A stretch of 64,000 bases of DNA from Welwitschia mirabilis (GCA_051453625.1 JBOZIK010000001.1:188693806-188757805), one strand, 5' to 3'; counted from the first letter of the stretch, positions 11,423 to 21,817 are shown. Program-made: numbers and translations. The notes: a model not told the origin generated them from the sequence alone.

Positions 11423-12260
11423 ATGATTAAGGATTTCACTACCACTTTGGAGAAGTACACTAAAATGATAGTTGATGCAAATGTAGTAAAAGAGGGAAAC
11501 ATAACTTTAATATGTAATATGTGTGAAGATAAACATCATTCATTGTCAACTTGTAAAGAAAGAATGTTTGAAAAAGTGTGTGCATTTAATCAAAAAACAC
11601 CTAACTTTAAAATTCAATCATAATTTTAACAAAGATTAAGTGGATAATCAAATTGAAAACCTTATAAGAATAGATTTGGATATTTAAATTACTAATTAAA
11701 TAACTTCACTTTTCAATCAAATACTTTAAACCTTAAATCTAATCAAAGCGACCCACTTAGAGATTTAATAGAATAATTGAAAAAGATGTAAGAAAATACC
11801 AACAATATTATTAAAAAGTTAGTAAGTGTACTTTAACAAACAATGTTAACCAATTAATAGCCATAAGGGTCTCTTGTATTTTAACCTTTACCCAATCCAA
11901 ATAAAGTCAAGAAATATTTGAAAGTAACAAGAAGCAGAAATGATACAACACATCCTACTCATAAGGCTTCAACTTTTAAAAATAATGAAAAGGTAAGAAG
12001 AAGATGATGTAAAAATTTTAAATGCATATAAATTCCCTTTAACTTTAAATGATAAACCTACCATGAAATATTCTTCATAGGAAAATAAAGGAAAGAAACT
12101 ATCTACTCATTGGCTTGATAGGTTAAACATGAATCCTACCTATGATGGACACTTGAAATCCTTGATTCAAGAGGTAAACATCAACTTATCTTTTTAGAAA
12201 CTCTTACAAAAAAATTCTAAATATTCTAAGTTGTGGAAAGATCTAATTAAAAGAAAAAAA
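11423..12260 (+). pseudogene. Gag C-terminus and pre-protease spacer of the gypsy element
   Basis: A 66-codon open run begins at 11423 and carries a Cys/His cluster 'CNMCEDKHHSLSTC', resembling the short knuckle of Athila-type gag. Around 11915 a run with 'VTRSRN' corresponds to the 'RSGK' motif that precedes protease in these elements. Around 12020-12240 a decayed segment with 'FPLTLNDKPTMKYSS' and 'LKSLIQEVNINLSF' matches the conserved pre-protease stretch. All are separated by stops. Confidence 0.65.
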
Positions 12261-12289
12261 AATTACCATTCCTAATAAGGTCTTCCTTT

Positions 12290-12561
12290 TTCAATCTATT
12301 TTTAACTTAGTCATAAAAAAGTGTCTTAATTTTAAAGACCCTAGGGCAACAATAGTAAGTATTACTTTAGAAGGAAATAAGAGAATTAAAAAAGCATTAA
12401 TTTATATAGGAGAAAGTGTAAACATCATGCTTCTTCATATATGTTAAATAATTGGGTTAAAAAATAAAGTGGAATCTACATAAATTATCTTAAAATTGAT
12501 TGATACTTTAATTAAGAAACTCTTAAAGATCATCAAAGACTTAGTTATCTACATAGAAGAA
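12290..12561 (+). pseudogene. Gypsy aspartic protease, first half (split by the copia insertion)
   Basis: The retropepsin active-site region is recognisable as 'ALIYIGESVNI' (12394-12426). The catalytic Asp of the usual 'ALIDLGAS' is replaced by Tyr (codon 12403-12405) through a single base change. The domain stops at the AAGAA target duplication (12557-12561) where the copia LTR starts. The rest of protease lies after the second AAGAA at 23093. Confidence 0.8.
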
Positions 12562-13199
12562 TGTGTCAAAATAATGTTTTGTATATAGAAAATTTTGTGT
12601 ATTTTATATAGAAGATATTAAGATTATTGCAAGTAAAAAGATGGAACTAAAATATGCATTAGAAACCTAGTTATTTGGTAACCTTTAAAAAGGAGTCAAC
12701 CGAATCGTCAAGGTGTCGATCACATCTGAAGCAGACAAAGAAAAATGAATTAAATCTAAGGGGTCAACTAGACCTATGATGGGGTCAACTGGACCTATAC
12801 ACTAAGTAGCTAGTATACCTAAAATAATTGTTATGGGGTTAACCAGACCCAAGATAGGGTCAACCAGATTCAATGCTAAAAACAAGAAATATTTTTTATT
12901 AGAAGAATGGATGACTGGATGTATAAGCGGGTGACCCGACTAAGGTCGATTGGACCCAGATGGAATTAATTGAATAAGAAGCTATAATAAATTAGGATGA
13001 CCAAATTTCTCTCGTAAGTGATCTATGTAACTCACCACATGGGATCGACCAGATATTTGTAGGGTCGACCAAATAGAGCAAAAATAAAATTTTTATAAAC
13101 ATTATGTATCCATTATATAGCCATTAGGTAGTCATTTTTTAGCCATTTATAGTCATTGGAGGTGTAATTCAAATGTGATAAATCCTAAAAGCCTTCCAT

Positions 13200-13207
13200 T
13201 ATAAATA
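13200..13207 (+). promoter_or_regulatory. Copia LTR TATA box
   Basis: TATAAATA after 'CCTTCCAT'. The same context occurs in the inner 3' LTR at 21006-21013, which supports it as the LTR promoter. Confidence 0.6.
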
Positions 13208-13493
13208 GCTAAGTCATAAATTACCAAAGAATCTTTTTAAAATCACATTCAGTTAGCCAAATCTATTGGATCTGAAAGATCAAGCTTTGTATTTAGATTA
13301 TTATCACTGTTATATCTAGCCATCCATATTTCTGACTAAAGAATATCTACCATTGGCATACTCTTTACATTCAAGATTAGATCTAGAGCTTCATTGGTTA
13401 TACTTTTACAGGAGGAGAGCTCCATTAAATGTACTAATTCTAGAACGAGTGATATCTATGCTTTTTAGGCATTACTACATCACTATCTTATTT

Positions 13494-13702
13494 GCTAAAG
13501 GTTAAGAATAAGCCTTAAAAAATCCATGCTAAAGGTTGAGAATAAGCCTAAAAAATTTTGTGCTAAAGGTTGAAACTATGCCTTAAAAAGTTCATGCTAA
13601 AGGTTGAGACTAATCCTTGAAAAGTCTATGTTAAAGGTTAAGACTAAGCCTTGAAAAGTCTATTCTAAAGATTGAGACTTAACCTGGAAAAATTCATTTG
13701 TA
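13494..13702 (+). repeat. Minisatellite in copia LTR, about six 34-base units
   Basis: Units follow the pattern GCTAAAGGTTGAGACTAAGC then CTTGAAAAGTCTAT, with single-base changes. The same array is found in the LTR at 21300-21510, and a more diverged version in the solo LTR at about 25365-25545. It lies after the TATA box, so it would be transcribed as part of the LTR. Confidence 0.85.
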
Positions 13703-14020
13703 AAGTTTACAGTTAAACCTATAACACCTAGTTAATTAATGAAGATCCAAGATCTAACTTGGAAAGAAGTTAATTATCGAGAGTAAAGTAGGGGGTTTTT
13801 CAAATCATTATAAATCCAGCTTGAATCAAAGTGGTATTTTGTGCTTTCAGTTTGTGATTCTTTACTTTTAGTATTTTATCATACTATGCACTTTCTAGAA
13901 TAGTTTATTTATGTATGCAAGTTGTATCTTAGATAGATTTTGTTTAGAAGATTTATTGAATTTTTGAAAGAACCTATTAATCCACCCCCCTTCTTTTCTA
14001 GGGTTCTCGATCCTATGATT

Positions 14021-14032
14021 TGATATCAGAGC
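14021..14032 (+). other. Copia primer-binding site (initiator tRNA-Met)
   Basis: TGATATCAGAGC two bases after the LTR differs by one transition from TGGTATCAGAGC, the standard site complementary to the 3' end of plant initiator tRNA-Met. The inner copy has the unchanged form at 16125-16136. Confidence 0.88.
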
Positions 14033-14084
14033 TAAGTTGAGCCTACATCAGATTTTAACCAATATTGACTTTAGAATCCTAAAA

Positions 14085-14760
14085 ATGAATAACCCTTCTA
14101 ATGGTTTTTTAATCAGTTATCTACCTTTGTTTGATGGATAAAACTATGCTTATTGGAAAGCTAAGATGAGAATATTTATTAGATCTCTAGATGCTGACAT
14201 AGAAGAAGTTATCTACAAAGGTTATATGGTACCTATAATAACCGAAACTGATGCAAATGGTAATACTATCCTAGTTTCCAAATCCTGAGACCAATGGACA
14301 GCTACAGACAACTCAAAAGCTATCATAGATTTCCATGCTCTTAATGCAATTTTTTGTGTAGTGTATGCAGATGAATTTAAATGAATAGTTAACTGTAACC
14401 ATGTTAAGGAATCTTGGGACATTCTTGAAGTAGCATATGAAGGAACCTCAACTATTAAACAAGCTAAACTTTAGATGCTTATCTCTAAATTTGAAGATAT
14501 ACATATAGATGAAGAAGAAACATTACATGAATTTTTTGCTAGACTTACTGATATTATGAACTTAATGGCAAGCCTTAGAGAATGCATGGAGGAAAGAAAA
14601 GTAATAAGGAAAGTCTTGAGATCCCTGTCCAAGAGATTCGAAGAGCAAGAACATTAATGCAATGTCATTAGAAGAACTTTAAGGTAACTTGCAAACTTAT
14701 GAGCTTAAATATATTAAAGATAAAAGAAAAGTATTGCTTTAAAATGTGTGTAGGAAGACT
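14085..14760 (+). pseudogene. Copia gag, first copy, broken
   Basis: From ATG 14085 a copia-type gag (UBN2/Retrotran_gag_2 family) can be read in one frame: 'NYAYWKAKMRIFIRSLD', 'WTATDNSKAIIDFHALNAIF', 'ESWDILEVAYEGTS', then 'LMASLRECMEERKVIRKVL'. In-frame stops interrupt it: TAA before 'NYAYW', TGA where Trp or Arg is expected, and TAG where Gln is expected. At about 14640 some 28 bases are missing relative to the second copy (16740-16770), between short TCGAA-like repeats, which throws the frame off. Gag would form the particle shell. Confidence 0.82.
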
Positions 14761-14930
14761 ATAGATCTGACAGATCAGATGAGGAATTTAATAATGATGA
14801 AGTGGCTCTTTTAGTTAGAAGATTCAAAGAATTTCTTCATAGGAAGAAAAAGGAAGGAGAATAGAGTAGGAATGCAAATAGAAGTCATCCGAAACAAAGA
14901 AGGAAGCAAGAAAAGGGAAATGAAATCCAA

Positions 14931-14972
14931 TGCTACTCATGTAAAGAATTCGGACATATGATAAATGAGTGT
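14931..14972 (+). pseudogene. Gag zinc knuckle (CCHC), first copia copy
   Basis: 'CYSCKEFGHMINEC' is an intact CX2CX4HX4C knuckle, the nucleic-acid-binding motif of retrotransposon nucleocapsid. It lies in an open run that continues to 15194 with a strongly acidic stretch (NEKDDDDENYSDYES), typical of this copia lineage. The second copy carries the same knuckle at 17063-17104 with Gly changed to Ser. Confidence 0.85.
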
Positions 14973-15195
14973 CTTAACACTAGGAAAGATAACAAAAAGT
15001 CAAAGAATCCCTCATTCATGGCTACTTGGGATAATGAAAAAGATGATGATGATGAAAACTATTCAGATTATGAATCAATACAGTTATCTTTTATGGCTTT
15101 TATGCCATCACTCAAAGATGTTCCTAGCACATCAATCCTCGATGATTTAGATATAATTAATGAAGAAAAGGATGAGTTAAAAGACATATGTTAGG

Positions 15196-15545
15196 TATTG
15201 TATGAGGAGTATGAAAAACTAGTCAAGAGAATAAATGAATTGAACAAAACAGTGAAGACTATTACCAAAGAAAAGGAGGAATTGGAAGAGAAATGTAATG
15301 TGTTAAAATCTGACAACACCAACCTAATTTCTCAGGTGAAAGGTCTTTTTTTTTTTTAAATAAATTCTCTGGTAGCTCTTTTAAATTGGAACAGATGCTT
15401 GGAGTGCGAAAACCTGCCGGAGATTGCAAAAATCTCAAGAACAGGTAAACTAAAAAAGTAAGTATGCTTCTAAACTTTTATGTAATTTTTGTGGTAAATT
15501 TGGTCATTCAAAACTCTTCTACAAAATTAGACAATTAATGCTTTT
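15196..15545 (+). pseudogene. Coiled coil and second Cys/His motif of the copia polyprotein
   Basis: A Lys/Glu-rich heptad-like stretch (for example 'KRINELNKTVKTITKEKEEL') predicts a coiled coil. It is followed by a T-rich disruption near 15345-15360. Near 15481-15525 'CNFCGKFGHSKLFY' looks like a second CCHC knuckle whose last Cys has become Tyr. The paralogous stretch at 17337-17690 has the same plan. Confidence 0.6.
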
Positions 15546-15625
15546 TCCAAAAACTGAAAGTAAACTACCTTTTAAATTCATTCCTAAGAAAAGTGTACCA
15601 CCTAAGTCTAATAAGACTAAGTGGG

Positions 15626-15635
15626 NNNNNNNNNN
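15626..15635. other. Short assembly gap (10 N)
   Basis: Ten Ns between the spacer and protease. The matching stretch of the second copy (about 17790-17830) has more sequence here, so a few tens of bases may be missing. Confidence 0.8.
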
Positions 15636-15887
15636 TTTCAAATTTTTCTAACAAAGATAGCCTTTAGAGGAATAAGCACAAACAGTTGGTATCTAGACAA
15701 TGGTTGCTCAAGGCATATGTTAGGAGAAAAATCGAGCTCTCAGTACCTGAAGAGTACAAAGGGAGGAGAAGTCATCTTTGGAAACAACGAAAAGGCAAAG
15801 ATAGAACGTACAGGATGTATTAAGGGATGTAAGTTGCTTAAACTTGATCATGTGCTTTATGTGAATAGATTGAAACATAATTTATTG
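15636..15887 (+). pseudogene. Copia protease, first copy, cut by a gap
   Basis: An open stretch carries 'WYLDNGCSRHM', the copia protease active site (usually 'WYLDSGCSRHM'). The catalytic Asp codon 15696-15698 is kept, while the following Ser is Asn. The downstream 'GGEVIFGNNEKAKIERTGCI' and 'VLYVNRLKHNLL' are the conserved C-terminal protease segments. The sequence then runs into Ns at 15888, so integrase, RT and RNase H of this copy are not visible. Confidence 0.85.
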
Positions 15888-15987
15888 NNNNNNNNNNNNN
15901 NNNNNNNNNNNNNNNNNNNNNNNNNNNNNNNNNNNNNNNNNNNNNNNNNNNNNNNNNNNNNNNNNNNNNNNNNNNNNNNNNNNNNNN
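15888..15987. other. Assembly gap (100 N) hiding at least part of an LTR
   Basis: To the left is copia protease; to the right is the last 135 bases of a copia LTR. A full LTR of this family is about 1.46 kb, so at least about 1.3 kb is probably missing. The round number suggests a gap of unknown size. Confidence 0.8.
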
Positions 15988-16122
15988 TGCTCATCCTAGA
16001 ATAATTTATTTATTATATACAAGTTTTATTTTAAATTTATTTCTTTCAGATTTCTTATTAAGTTTTTTGAAAGAACCTATTCAATATCGCCCATCCTCCC
16101 CCAAGGGTTCTTAATTCTATCA
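15988..16122 (+). repeat. Tail of the 5' LTR of the inner copia copy
   Basis: It matches the last part of the LTRs at 12562-14018 and 20342-21817 and ends CTATCA, two bases before the primer-binding site. The rest of the LTR lies in the gap. Confidence 0.85.
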
Positions 16123-16124
16123 TT

Positions 16125-16136
16125 TGGTATCAGAGC
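16125..16136 (+). other. Copia primer-binding site (initiator tRNA-Met)
   Basis: TGGTATCAGAGC is the unchanged plant initiator tRNA-Met complement, two bases after the LTR end. Confidence 0.92.
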
Positions 16137-16188
16137 TAAGTTAAGTCTATATTATATTTTAACCAATCTTAGCCTTAGAACCCTAAAA

Positions 16189-16910
16189 ATGAGTAACTCT
16201 TTTGATTGTTTTTTAACCAGGAATTTACCTATATTTGTGATGAGTTAAACTATGCTTATTGGAAAGCTAGGATGAGAATATTTCTTAGATCCTTAGATGC
16301 TAACATAGAAGAAGTCATCTACAAATATTACTCTATGTCTATAATAGCTCAAACTGATGCAAATGGCAATACTATTCTAGTTCCCAATTTCCTAGACCAA
16401 TGGACAACCATAAACAAGGCAAAAGCCACCATAGATGCTCATGCTCTTAATGCAATTTTTTGTACAGTATGTGTAGATGAATTAAAACAAATAGTGAACT
16501 ATGCAAAAGAAGCTTGATAAATTCTCAAAGTATCACATGAAGAAACCTCAACTATTAAATAAGATAAACTCTAGATTCTTATATCTAAATTTGAAGATAT
16601 TTATATGAATGAAGAAGAAACTTTTTAAGAATTTTATACTAGAATTACAAATATTATGAACTCAATGGTAAGCCTAGGAGAAGGCATAGAGGAAAGAAAA
16701 GTGATAAGGAAGGTTTTAAAATCCCTATCCAAGAGATTCAAACTGAAGGTCACATCCATCGAAGAAAGCAAGAACATTAATGCAATGGTATTGGAAAAAC
16801 TTCAAGGTAATTTGCAAACCTATGATCTTAAATTTGTTAAAAATAAACAAAAAGGTATTTCTTTAAAATGTTTAAATCTATGTAGGAAGACTATAAATCT
16901 GATAGATTAA
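16189..16910 (+). pseudogene. Copia gag, second copy, broken
   Basis: It is parallel to the gag at 14085. The ATG at 16189 is followed by a frameshift near 16240. An open run of 103 codons from 16206 then covers 'LNYAYWKARMRIFLRSLD' to 'DELKQIVNYAKEA'. A second run from 16656 includes 'ERKVIRKVLKSLSKRF' and continues through a stretch that the first copy has lost (near 16740-16770). Fewer stops than in the first copy suggest slightly less decay. Confidence 0.82.
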
Positions 16911-17062
16911 ATGAGGAATTTGATGATGATGAAGTGTCTCTTCTAGCTAGAATATTCAAAAAATTTCTTCATAGAAATAAAAAGAAAGAAGAATCGATTA
17001 GGAATGGAAAAAGAAGTCATTCAAAATAAAGATGGAAGCAAAAAAAGGAAAAATAAATCCAA

Positions 17063-17335
17063 TGCTACTCATGTAAAGAATTTAGTCATATGACTAATGA
17101 GTGCCCTAATATCAAGAGAGATAATAGAAAGTAAAAGAATCCTTTATTCATGACTACTTGGGATAATGAAGATGATGAGAATAAGGAAAGCTATTCATAT
17201 CATAAATTAGATAGAGATAGAAGGTTGTCTTTTATGGCTTTTGTGGCATCACTTAAAGATGTTTGTAGCACATCAATAACTAATGTTTTGGATGTGATCA
17301 ATGAAGAAGAAGATGAGTTAGAAGACACATGTTAG
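17063..17335 (+). pseudogene. Zinc knuckle and acidic segment, second copia copy
   Basis: 'CYSCKEFSHMTNEC' (17063-17104) keeps all four metal ligands. After one stop near 17135 an open run follows from 17150 with 'WDNEDDENKESYS' and 'DVINEEEDELEDTC', the same acidic tail as in the first copy. A coiled-coil stretch continues to about 17490. Confidence 0.78.
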
Positions 17336-17639
17336 GAGTTGTATGAGAATTGTGAAAAGCTAGCCAAGAGAATAAATGAATTGAACAAAACAGTGAAGTT
17401 TATTACCAAATAAAAAGAGGAAGTAGAAGAGAAATATAATGTGCTCAAATATAACAATATAAAGCTAATTTATTAGGTATAAAATCTTTATTTTTTGGTA
17501 AACAAATTTTTTGGTAGCTCTATTAAATTTAAATATATGCTTAAAGTATGAAATTTCACCAGAGATAAATCAAGTATTGGCTTTAGTTTACAGAAATTGC
17601 AAGATCAGGTAAATTGGAAGAGTAAATTTGTGCCTAATT

Positions 17640-18300
17640 TTTTGTGTAATTTTTGCAGTAAATTTGGTTATTAAAAGTCTTTTTGTAAAGTTAAAAAATT
17701 AATGCTTTTCTCTAAAAATATAAACACATTGCCTTTTAAGTTTATTCCTAAAAAAAGTGTACTACCTAAGTCTAATAGAACTAAGTGGCTTAAAGCAAAC
17801 AATCTTTAAAGTTTTCTTATACAGATAACTTTTAGAGGATGATGTATGAATAGTTAATATCTATACAGTAGTTTCTCAAAGCATATGTCAGGAGAAAAAT
17901 CAAATCTTCAACTCTTAAAGAGAATAAATGAAGGAGAATTCATCTTTAGAAACAATGAAATGGCAAAAATAGAAAGTACTAGATGCATCAAGATAAGTAA
18001 GTTACCTGAATTTAATGATGTACTTTATGTTAATGGATTGAAACATAATTTATTAAGTGTGAGTTAATTATGTGATAGAGGCCACAAAGTAATCTTTAAA
18101 AAATCACAATGTAATGTTGTAGGTGAGGAAACAAATTCTTCTATTTTTTATACAAAACACGTGGATAATACTTATAGAACAGATATTAATTTGATTAATC
18201 AATTATTCCATGTAAACGATAATATTAGGCTAAACTTTGATAGAACTAAATGTTTTCTGGTAAATTCTAATATACCCATGTCTATAATTAATCTATTAAT
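17640..18300 (+). pseudogene. Copia protease and integrase pre-domain, second copy, truncated
   Basis: A decayed second knuckle is seen near 17643-17690. The protease active-site segment near 17850-17890 has lost its catalytic Asp ('SSFSKHM' where 'DNGCSRHM' stands in the first copy). It continues with 'GEFIFRNNEMAKIESTRCI' and 'VLYVNGLKHNLLSVS', then, past one stop, 'CDRGHKVIFKKSQCNVV', which is the GAG-pre-integrase region. Recognisable pol ends near 18300 without any integrase core or RT motif. Confidence 0.78.
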
Positions 18301-18339
18301 CATGAAAATGATCTGGGGGTTAAGTCATCATCACTTATC

Positions 18340-18707
18340 TTATTGTAGGGCAATCGATTGGATCTATGATTCGTTCAACCATATATGGTTGGTCGACTAG
18401 CTTAAAATCCTGATCACTCAGACCTCTTCTAGTATTGTATACCCGTGTCTCAATGAGTCAACCAGAACTTTGAGCAATTAACCAGACCTAACGGATTACA
18501 GTGTGGAAGTATAGTTATTGGACCTAATTTCTTTCTTCATTTCACTCTATTTCACCCATTCTATAAAAGAGATAGAATCCTAACTTGATTTCATTATATT
18601 CGAGCCCTCTGTAGCTCTCAAATCTTGTTCTTTTCTTAGAAGATCCAGAGCTTTACTTCTAGATCTAGTGATTTTCTCAGCCCCTTTTTGCTTGAAAAAG
18701 TCTTGAA
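18340..18707 (+). promoter_or_regulatory. Promoter-like leader before the 3' ORF of the inner copia copy
   Basis: A TATA box (TATAAAAG, 18562-18569) lies about 140 bases before the ATG at 18708, after a stretch (18350-18485) containing GTCGAC and 'GTCAACCAGA' motifs like those in the LTR U3 regions. The leader between them is pyrimidine-rich and free of ATG. This suggests that the downstream ORF once had its own promoter, perhaps built from LTR-like sequence; that is an inference. Confidence 0.45.
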
Positions 18708-19746
18708 ATGGCTAAACACTCATCTAGGAAAAGAGTAAAGGAGGCACCCTCTAGGGATCCTATAATATTCTTGGAATGTCTGAAAAAGATATTGCCAAGT
18801 TTTCTGATAAGTTTAAGAAGAAGGCTATGTGCCAGAAGTGGTTTGTAGCCATCTTAGAGTTAAGGGAACTCAGGGACATCATCCAACTTCTGAGAGATCA
18901 GGATCTTGATCATTTCTTGGATATTTCTAGTTCATCTTATCCATTTCTTACTAGAATATTTCATTGTATTGCCTCTTTTAATTATGACACTAGAACCCTT
19001 AAAACCCTTATTTTGGAAAAGCAGATAAGTGTGACAGTAAATCTTATCTCAGAGTTGACTGATCTTCCAAAAGGAGACTATGAAGAGTTTTGGCCTCTTC
19101 AGAACACCATGGAAGATAAGCCTACAATTACCAGGGAACTTTGTGATAAGTTGAATACTTGGAAGCACACCTTGTCTACTTCCTTATTGACTCCAAAATA
19201 TATTTTCTTTATTTGGCTTTCACCTATAACTTTTTACCTTTAGCTGGCCATCATGATGAGACCTCCTGCTATTGAGTCTATTTGATGTATTTGGTAGGAA
19301 TGGAACATACTATTGATGCTTTGGTCACAATACTGAAGAATATGACCTCATAGCTAGCTTATCACAGAACTAGGGCCTTACTCTACTCTGTGCTTATCAC
19401 TAGCATCTTCTACCATTTTTGAGTCAATTTCCATCCTAAATTAGAAACCATATAGCCTATGTTACTCTTTGGGCGTGTGACCTTGTCTCGTATGCATATC
19501 TTTGCCCTCTCTAAGAAATCTCCTTCTCCTTCTCCTAAGAAATCCTTTTTTGATGAGACCCTCTAATATCTGAGATAGATTGACTCTTGTACTAAACATA
19601 TAAAGGAGGCCCTCATTATAGCTAGATATGATATTTTGGATACCTCAGTAGAAGAAACTAGTTTAGCATGCATAGGAGGTAATGAAGAAGAATTAGAAGA
19701 AGACTTTGAATAAGAAGAAGAAGAAAAGGAGGAGGAGTCTGATTGA
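18708..19746 (+). pseudogene. Plant transposon-protein ORF in the envelope position, broken
   Basis: ATG 18708 opens a basic N-terminus ('MAKHSSRKRVKEAPSRDPI'). A frameshift near 18775 moves into a 155-codon open run (18776-19243) containing 'RELRDIIQLLRDQDLDHFL', 'YPFLTRIFHCIASF', 'LEKQISVTVNLISEL' and 'LPKGDYEEF'. This pattern (a helix, then 'YP.LtR.F', then a short 'I.lt...I..l..lP..G' segment) is that of the putative plant transposon protein domain, found in extra ORFs of many plant LTR elements. After a stop at 19243 decayed coding goes on to a Glu-rich tail ending at 19746. Its place between pol and the 3' LTR is that of env-like ORFs, but I see no signal peptide or membrane segment, so an envelope role is not supported. 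Confidence 0.6.
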
Positions 19747-20341
19747 AATCTTTCAGTTTAGGTCATGTTTTGTTCTCTCCTTTGTCATTGATGTTAAAAG
19801 AAGGAGAATTAATTGTGTTGTTAAACCTTTTATGTGTTTAGTTGTATGCTCTTGATGAGCACTTTTACGTTGTAATTCTTACATGTTATACTTGTAATAT
19901 TTTACTTTAATGCAATGCACTTATCTATTTTAAGCATAAAAATTTTATGTCATTTGGAATATCATTTTGATAACCTATAACTTATTGTGCTTTTTTAAAT
20001 TATATATGTCAAATATATTTTCCTGTGATTTCATTTGTAAAAGCTTTTTTTTTTTTGGTAACACTTGGAAATGAATCAAAATTTATGTCATCTGATTTAA
20101 TATTAAATAATTATTCATGATTACATTATGTCAATCATAAAGTTATACCATTTTAAACTCTAAAATGTGCATATTAAATTAGTTGTATTTAAAGCACAAA
20201 ATTTTTTGTTCAAAATGCTTTAACTTTTTTCAAGTTGGAATGTTATTTTACAAATAAGCATTTTGTAAGAGGGAGTTTTTCTATGAGTTATAATTTTGTC
20301 ACAACTAAGTGTTGTTTGCCATCAATGTCAAATGGGAATAT
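19747..20341 (+). other. 3' untranslated stretch and polypurine tract of the inner copia copy
   Basis: AT-rich with no reading frame. The last bases, GTCAAATGGGAATAT (about 20327-20341), are a purine-rich tract directly before the LTR start TGTTGG, where copia elements usually have 'AAAAGGGGGAGAT'. Confidence 0.55.
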
Positions 20342-21817
20342 TGTTGGATTATGTTTTGCTAATTGATGTTAAACTAATGTTTTCTCTATAGCAAATTTTG
20401 TGTATATTGTGTAGAAGATATTAAGTTCATTTTAAGTTGAATGATGGAACTAAAATGTGCACTAGAAACCTGGTTATTTGATTACCCTTAAAAAGGGGTC
20501 TAATAAATCCTCAAGGAGTAGACCACACCTGAAGCAAATAAATAAAAATGAACTAAATCTCAGGGGTCAACTGGACCTATGATGGAGTTGACTGAACTTG
20601 TGCACTAAGGAGCTGGTACACCTGAACCGATCATCATGGGGTTGACTAGACCTAGGATGGAGTCAACTAGATTTAATGTAAGAAATGAGAAATATTTTTT
20701 ATCCGAAGAATAGGAGACCAGATGTAGAAGCAGCAACTAAACTGGGGTCGACTGAACCCAGATGGAGTTGACCAAATAGGAGGCCATAAGAAATTGAGGT
20801 AACGGAATTTATCTCATGGGCGATCAATCTAACTCATGGCACCCCATGGGGTCGACTGGATGTTTGTGGAGTTGACCAGATGAAGTAGAAATGAATTTTT
20901 TCTAAACATTATGTATCTATTATGTAGCCATTAGGTAGTCATTTTCTAATTATTTATAGCTGTTGAAGATACATTTTAATGTAATAAATCCTAAAAGCCT
21001 TCCATTATAAATATCTAAGCTATATATTACTAAAGAATCTTTTTAGAACCATATTCATTTAGCCAAATCTATTGGATCTAAAAAATTAAACTTTGTATTG
21101 GGGTCATTATCACTATTGTATCTAGGAATCCATATTTCTGACTAAAGGAGATCTACCATTGACATACTCTCTACATTTAAGGTCAGATCTAGAGCTTCAT
21201 TGACTGTACTTTTATAGGAGGAAAGCTCCATCAAATGTACTGATTCCAAAATGAGTAATATTTATGCTTTTAAGGCATCACTACATCGCTACCGTATTTG
21301 CTAAAGGTTGAAAGTAAGCCTTGAAAAGTTTGTACTAAAGGTTAAAACTAAGCCTTGAAAAGTCTGTGCTAAAGGTTAAGACTAAGCCTTGAAAATTTTG
21401 TGCTAAAGGTTGAGACTAAACCTTGAAAAGTCTGTGCTAAAGGTTGAGACTAAGCCTTGAAAAATCCATTCTAAAGGTTGAAACTTATCTTAGAAAAGTC
21501 CATTTGTAAAGGTTACAAGTAAACCTAGAATACCTGGTGAAGTAACAAAGTTCCAGATCTAGCTTGGGGATAAGCTGATCATGAAGAGTGGAGTAGGGGA
21601 TTTCCCAAATCACTATAAATCATGCGTGCTTCCTTTTGGTACTTTTGTGCTTTCAGTTAGTATTTCTTTACTTCTATTAATTTCTATTTTCATGCACATT
21701 TTAGATTAGTTATTTATTATGTGCAAGTTTCTATTTAATATTGGATTCATTTTAGAATACTGTGTTGTAATTTTTAAGAACCTATTCACCCCCCCTTTAA
21801 GGTTCTCGATCTTATCA
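20342..21817 (+). repeat. 3' LTR of the inner copia copy
   Basis: This 1476-base LTR runs from TGTTGGATTATG to CTTATCA. It is complete, unlike the LTR at 12562, which lost about 23 bases at its start. It holds a TATAAATA box (21006-21013), dispersed GTCGACCGGA-like motifs (20560-20880) and a minisatellite (21300-21510). Confidence 0.87.
21300..21510 (+). repeat. Minisatellite in the inner copia 3' LTR, about six 34-base units
   Basis: Units GCTAAAGGTTGAGACTAAGC plus CTTGAAAAGTCTGT in tandem, homologous to the array at 13494-13702. The two arrays differ in unit-level substitutions. Confidence 0.85.

Larger units (their letters stand above)
12562..14018 (+). repeat. 5' LTR of the outer copia element
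   Basis: The 1457-base LTR ends TCCTATGA just before the primer-binding site and contains a TATAAATA box at 13200-13207. Compared with the LTR at 20342-21817 it lacks about 23 bases directly after the first TG. This fits a small deletion between two TG repeats, because the AAGAA duplication directly abuts the remaining TG. It holds a dispersed GTCGACCGGA-like motif (12690-13070) and a 34-base tandem repeat (13494-13702). Confidence 0.85.
15988..21817 (+). mobile_element. Inner copia copy, pol deleted, with an extra 3' ORF
   Basis: This runs from an LTR tail (15988-16122) through primer-binding site, gag, zinc knuckle, protease and the start of the integrase pre-domain, to a plant-transposon-protein ORF and a full 3' LTR (20342-21817). 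Integrase, RT and RNase H are missing: near 18300 the coding sequence jumps to the 3' region. It is therefore a non-autonomous derivative, or a copy with a large deletion. The left target duplication lies in the gap at 15888, so whether it inserted into the outer copy or was joined there by scaffolding is open. Confidence 0.75.

Noticed and set aside
13494-13702. Regular 34-base repeats considered as a CRISPR-like array
   Set aside because: There are no unique spacers; the units are directly tandem and lie in a plant LTR.
18708-19746. Extra copia ORF as a true envelope gene
   Set aside because: It shows no signal peptide, membrane span or glycosylation pattern; the domain pattern fits the plant transposon protein instead.
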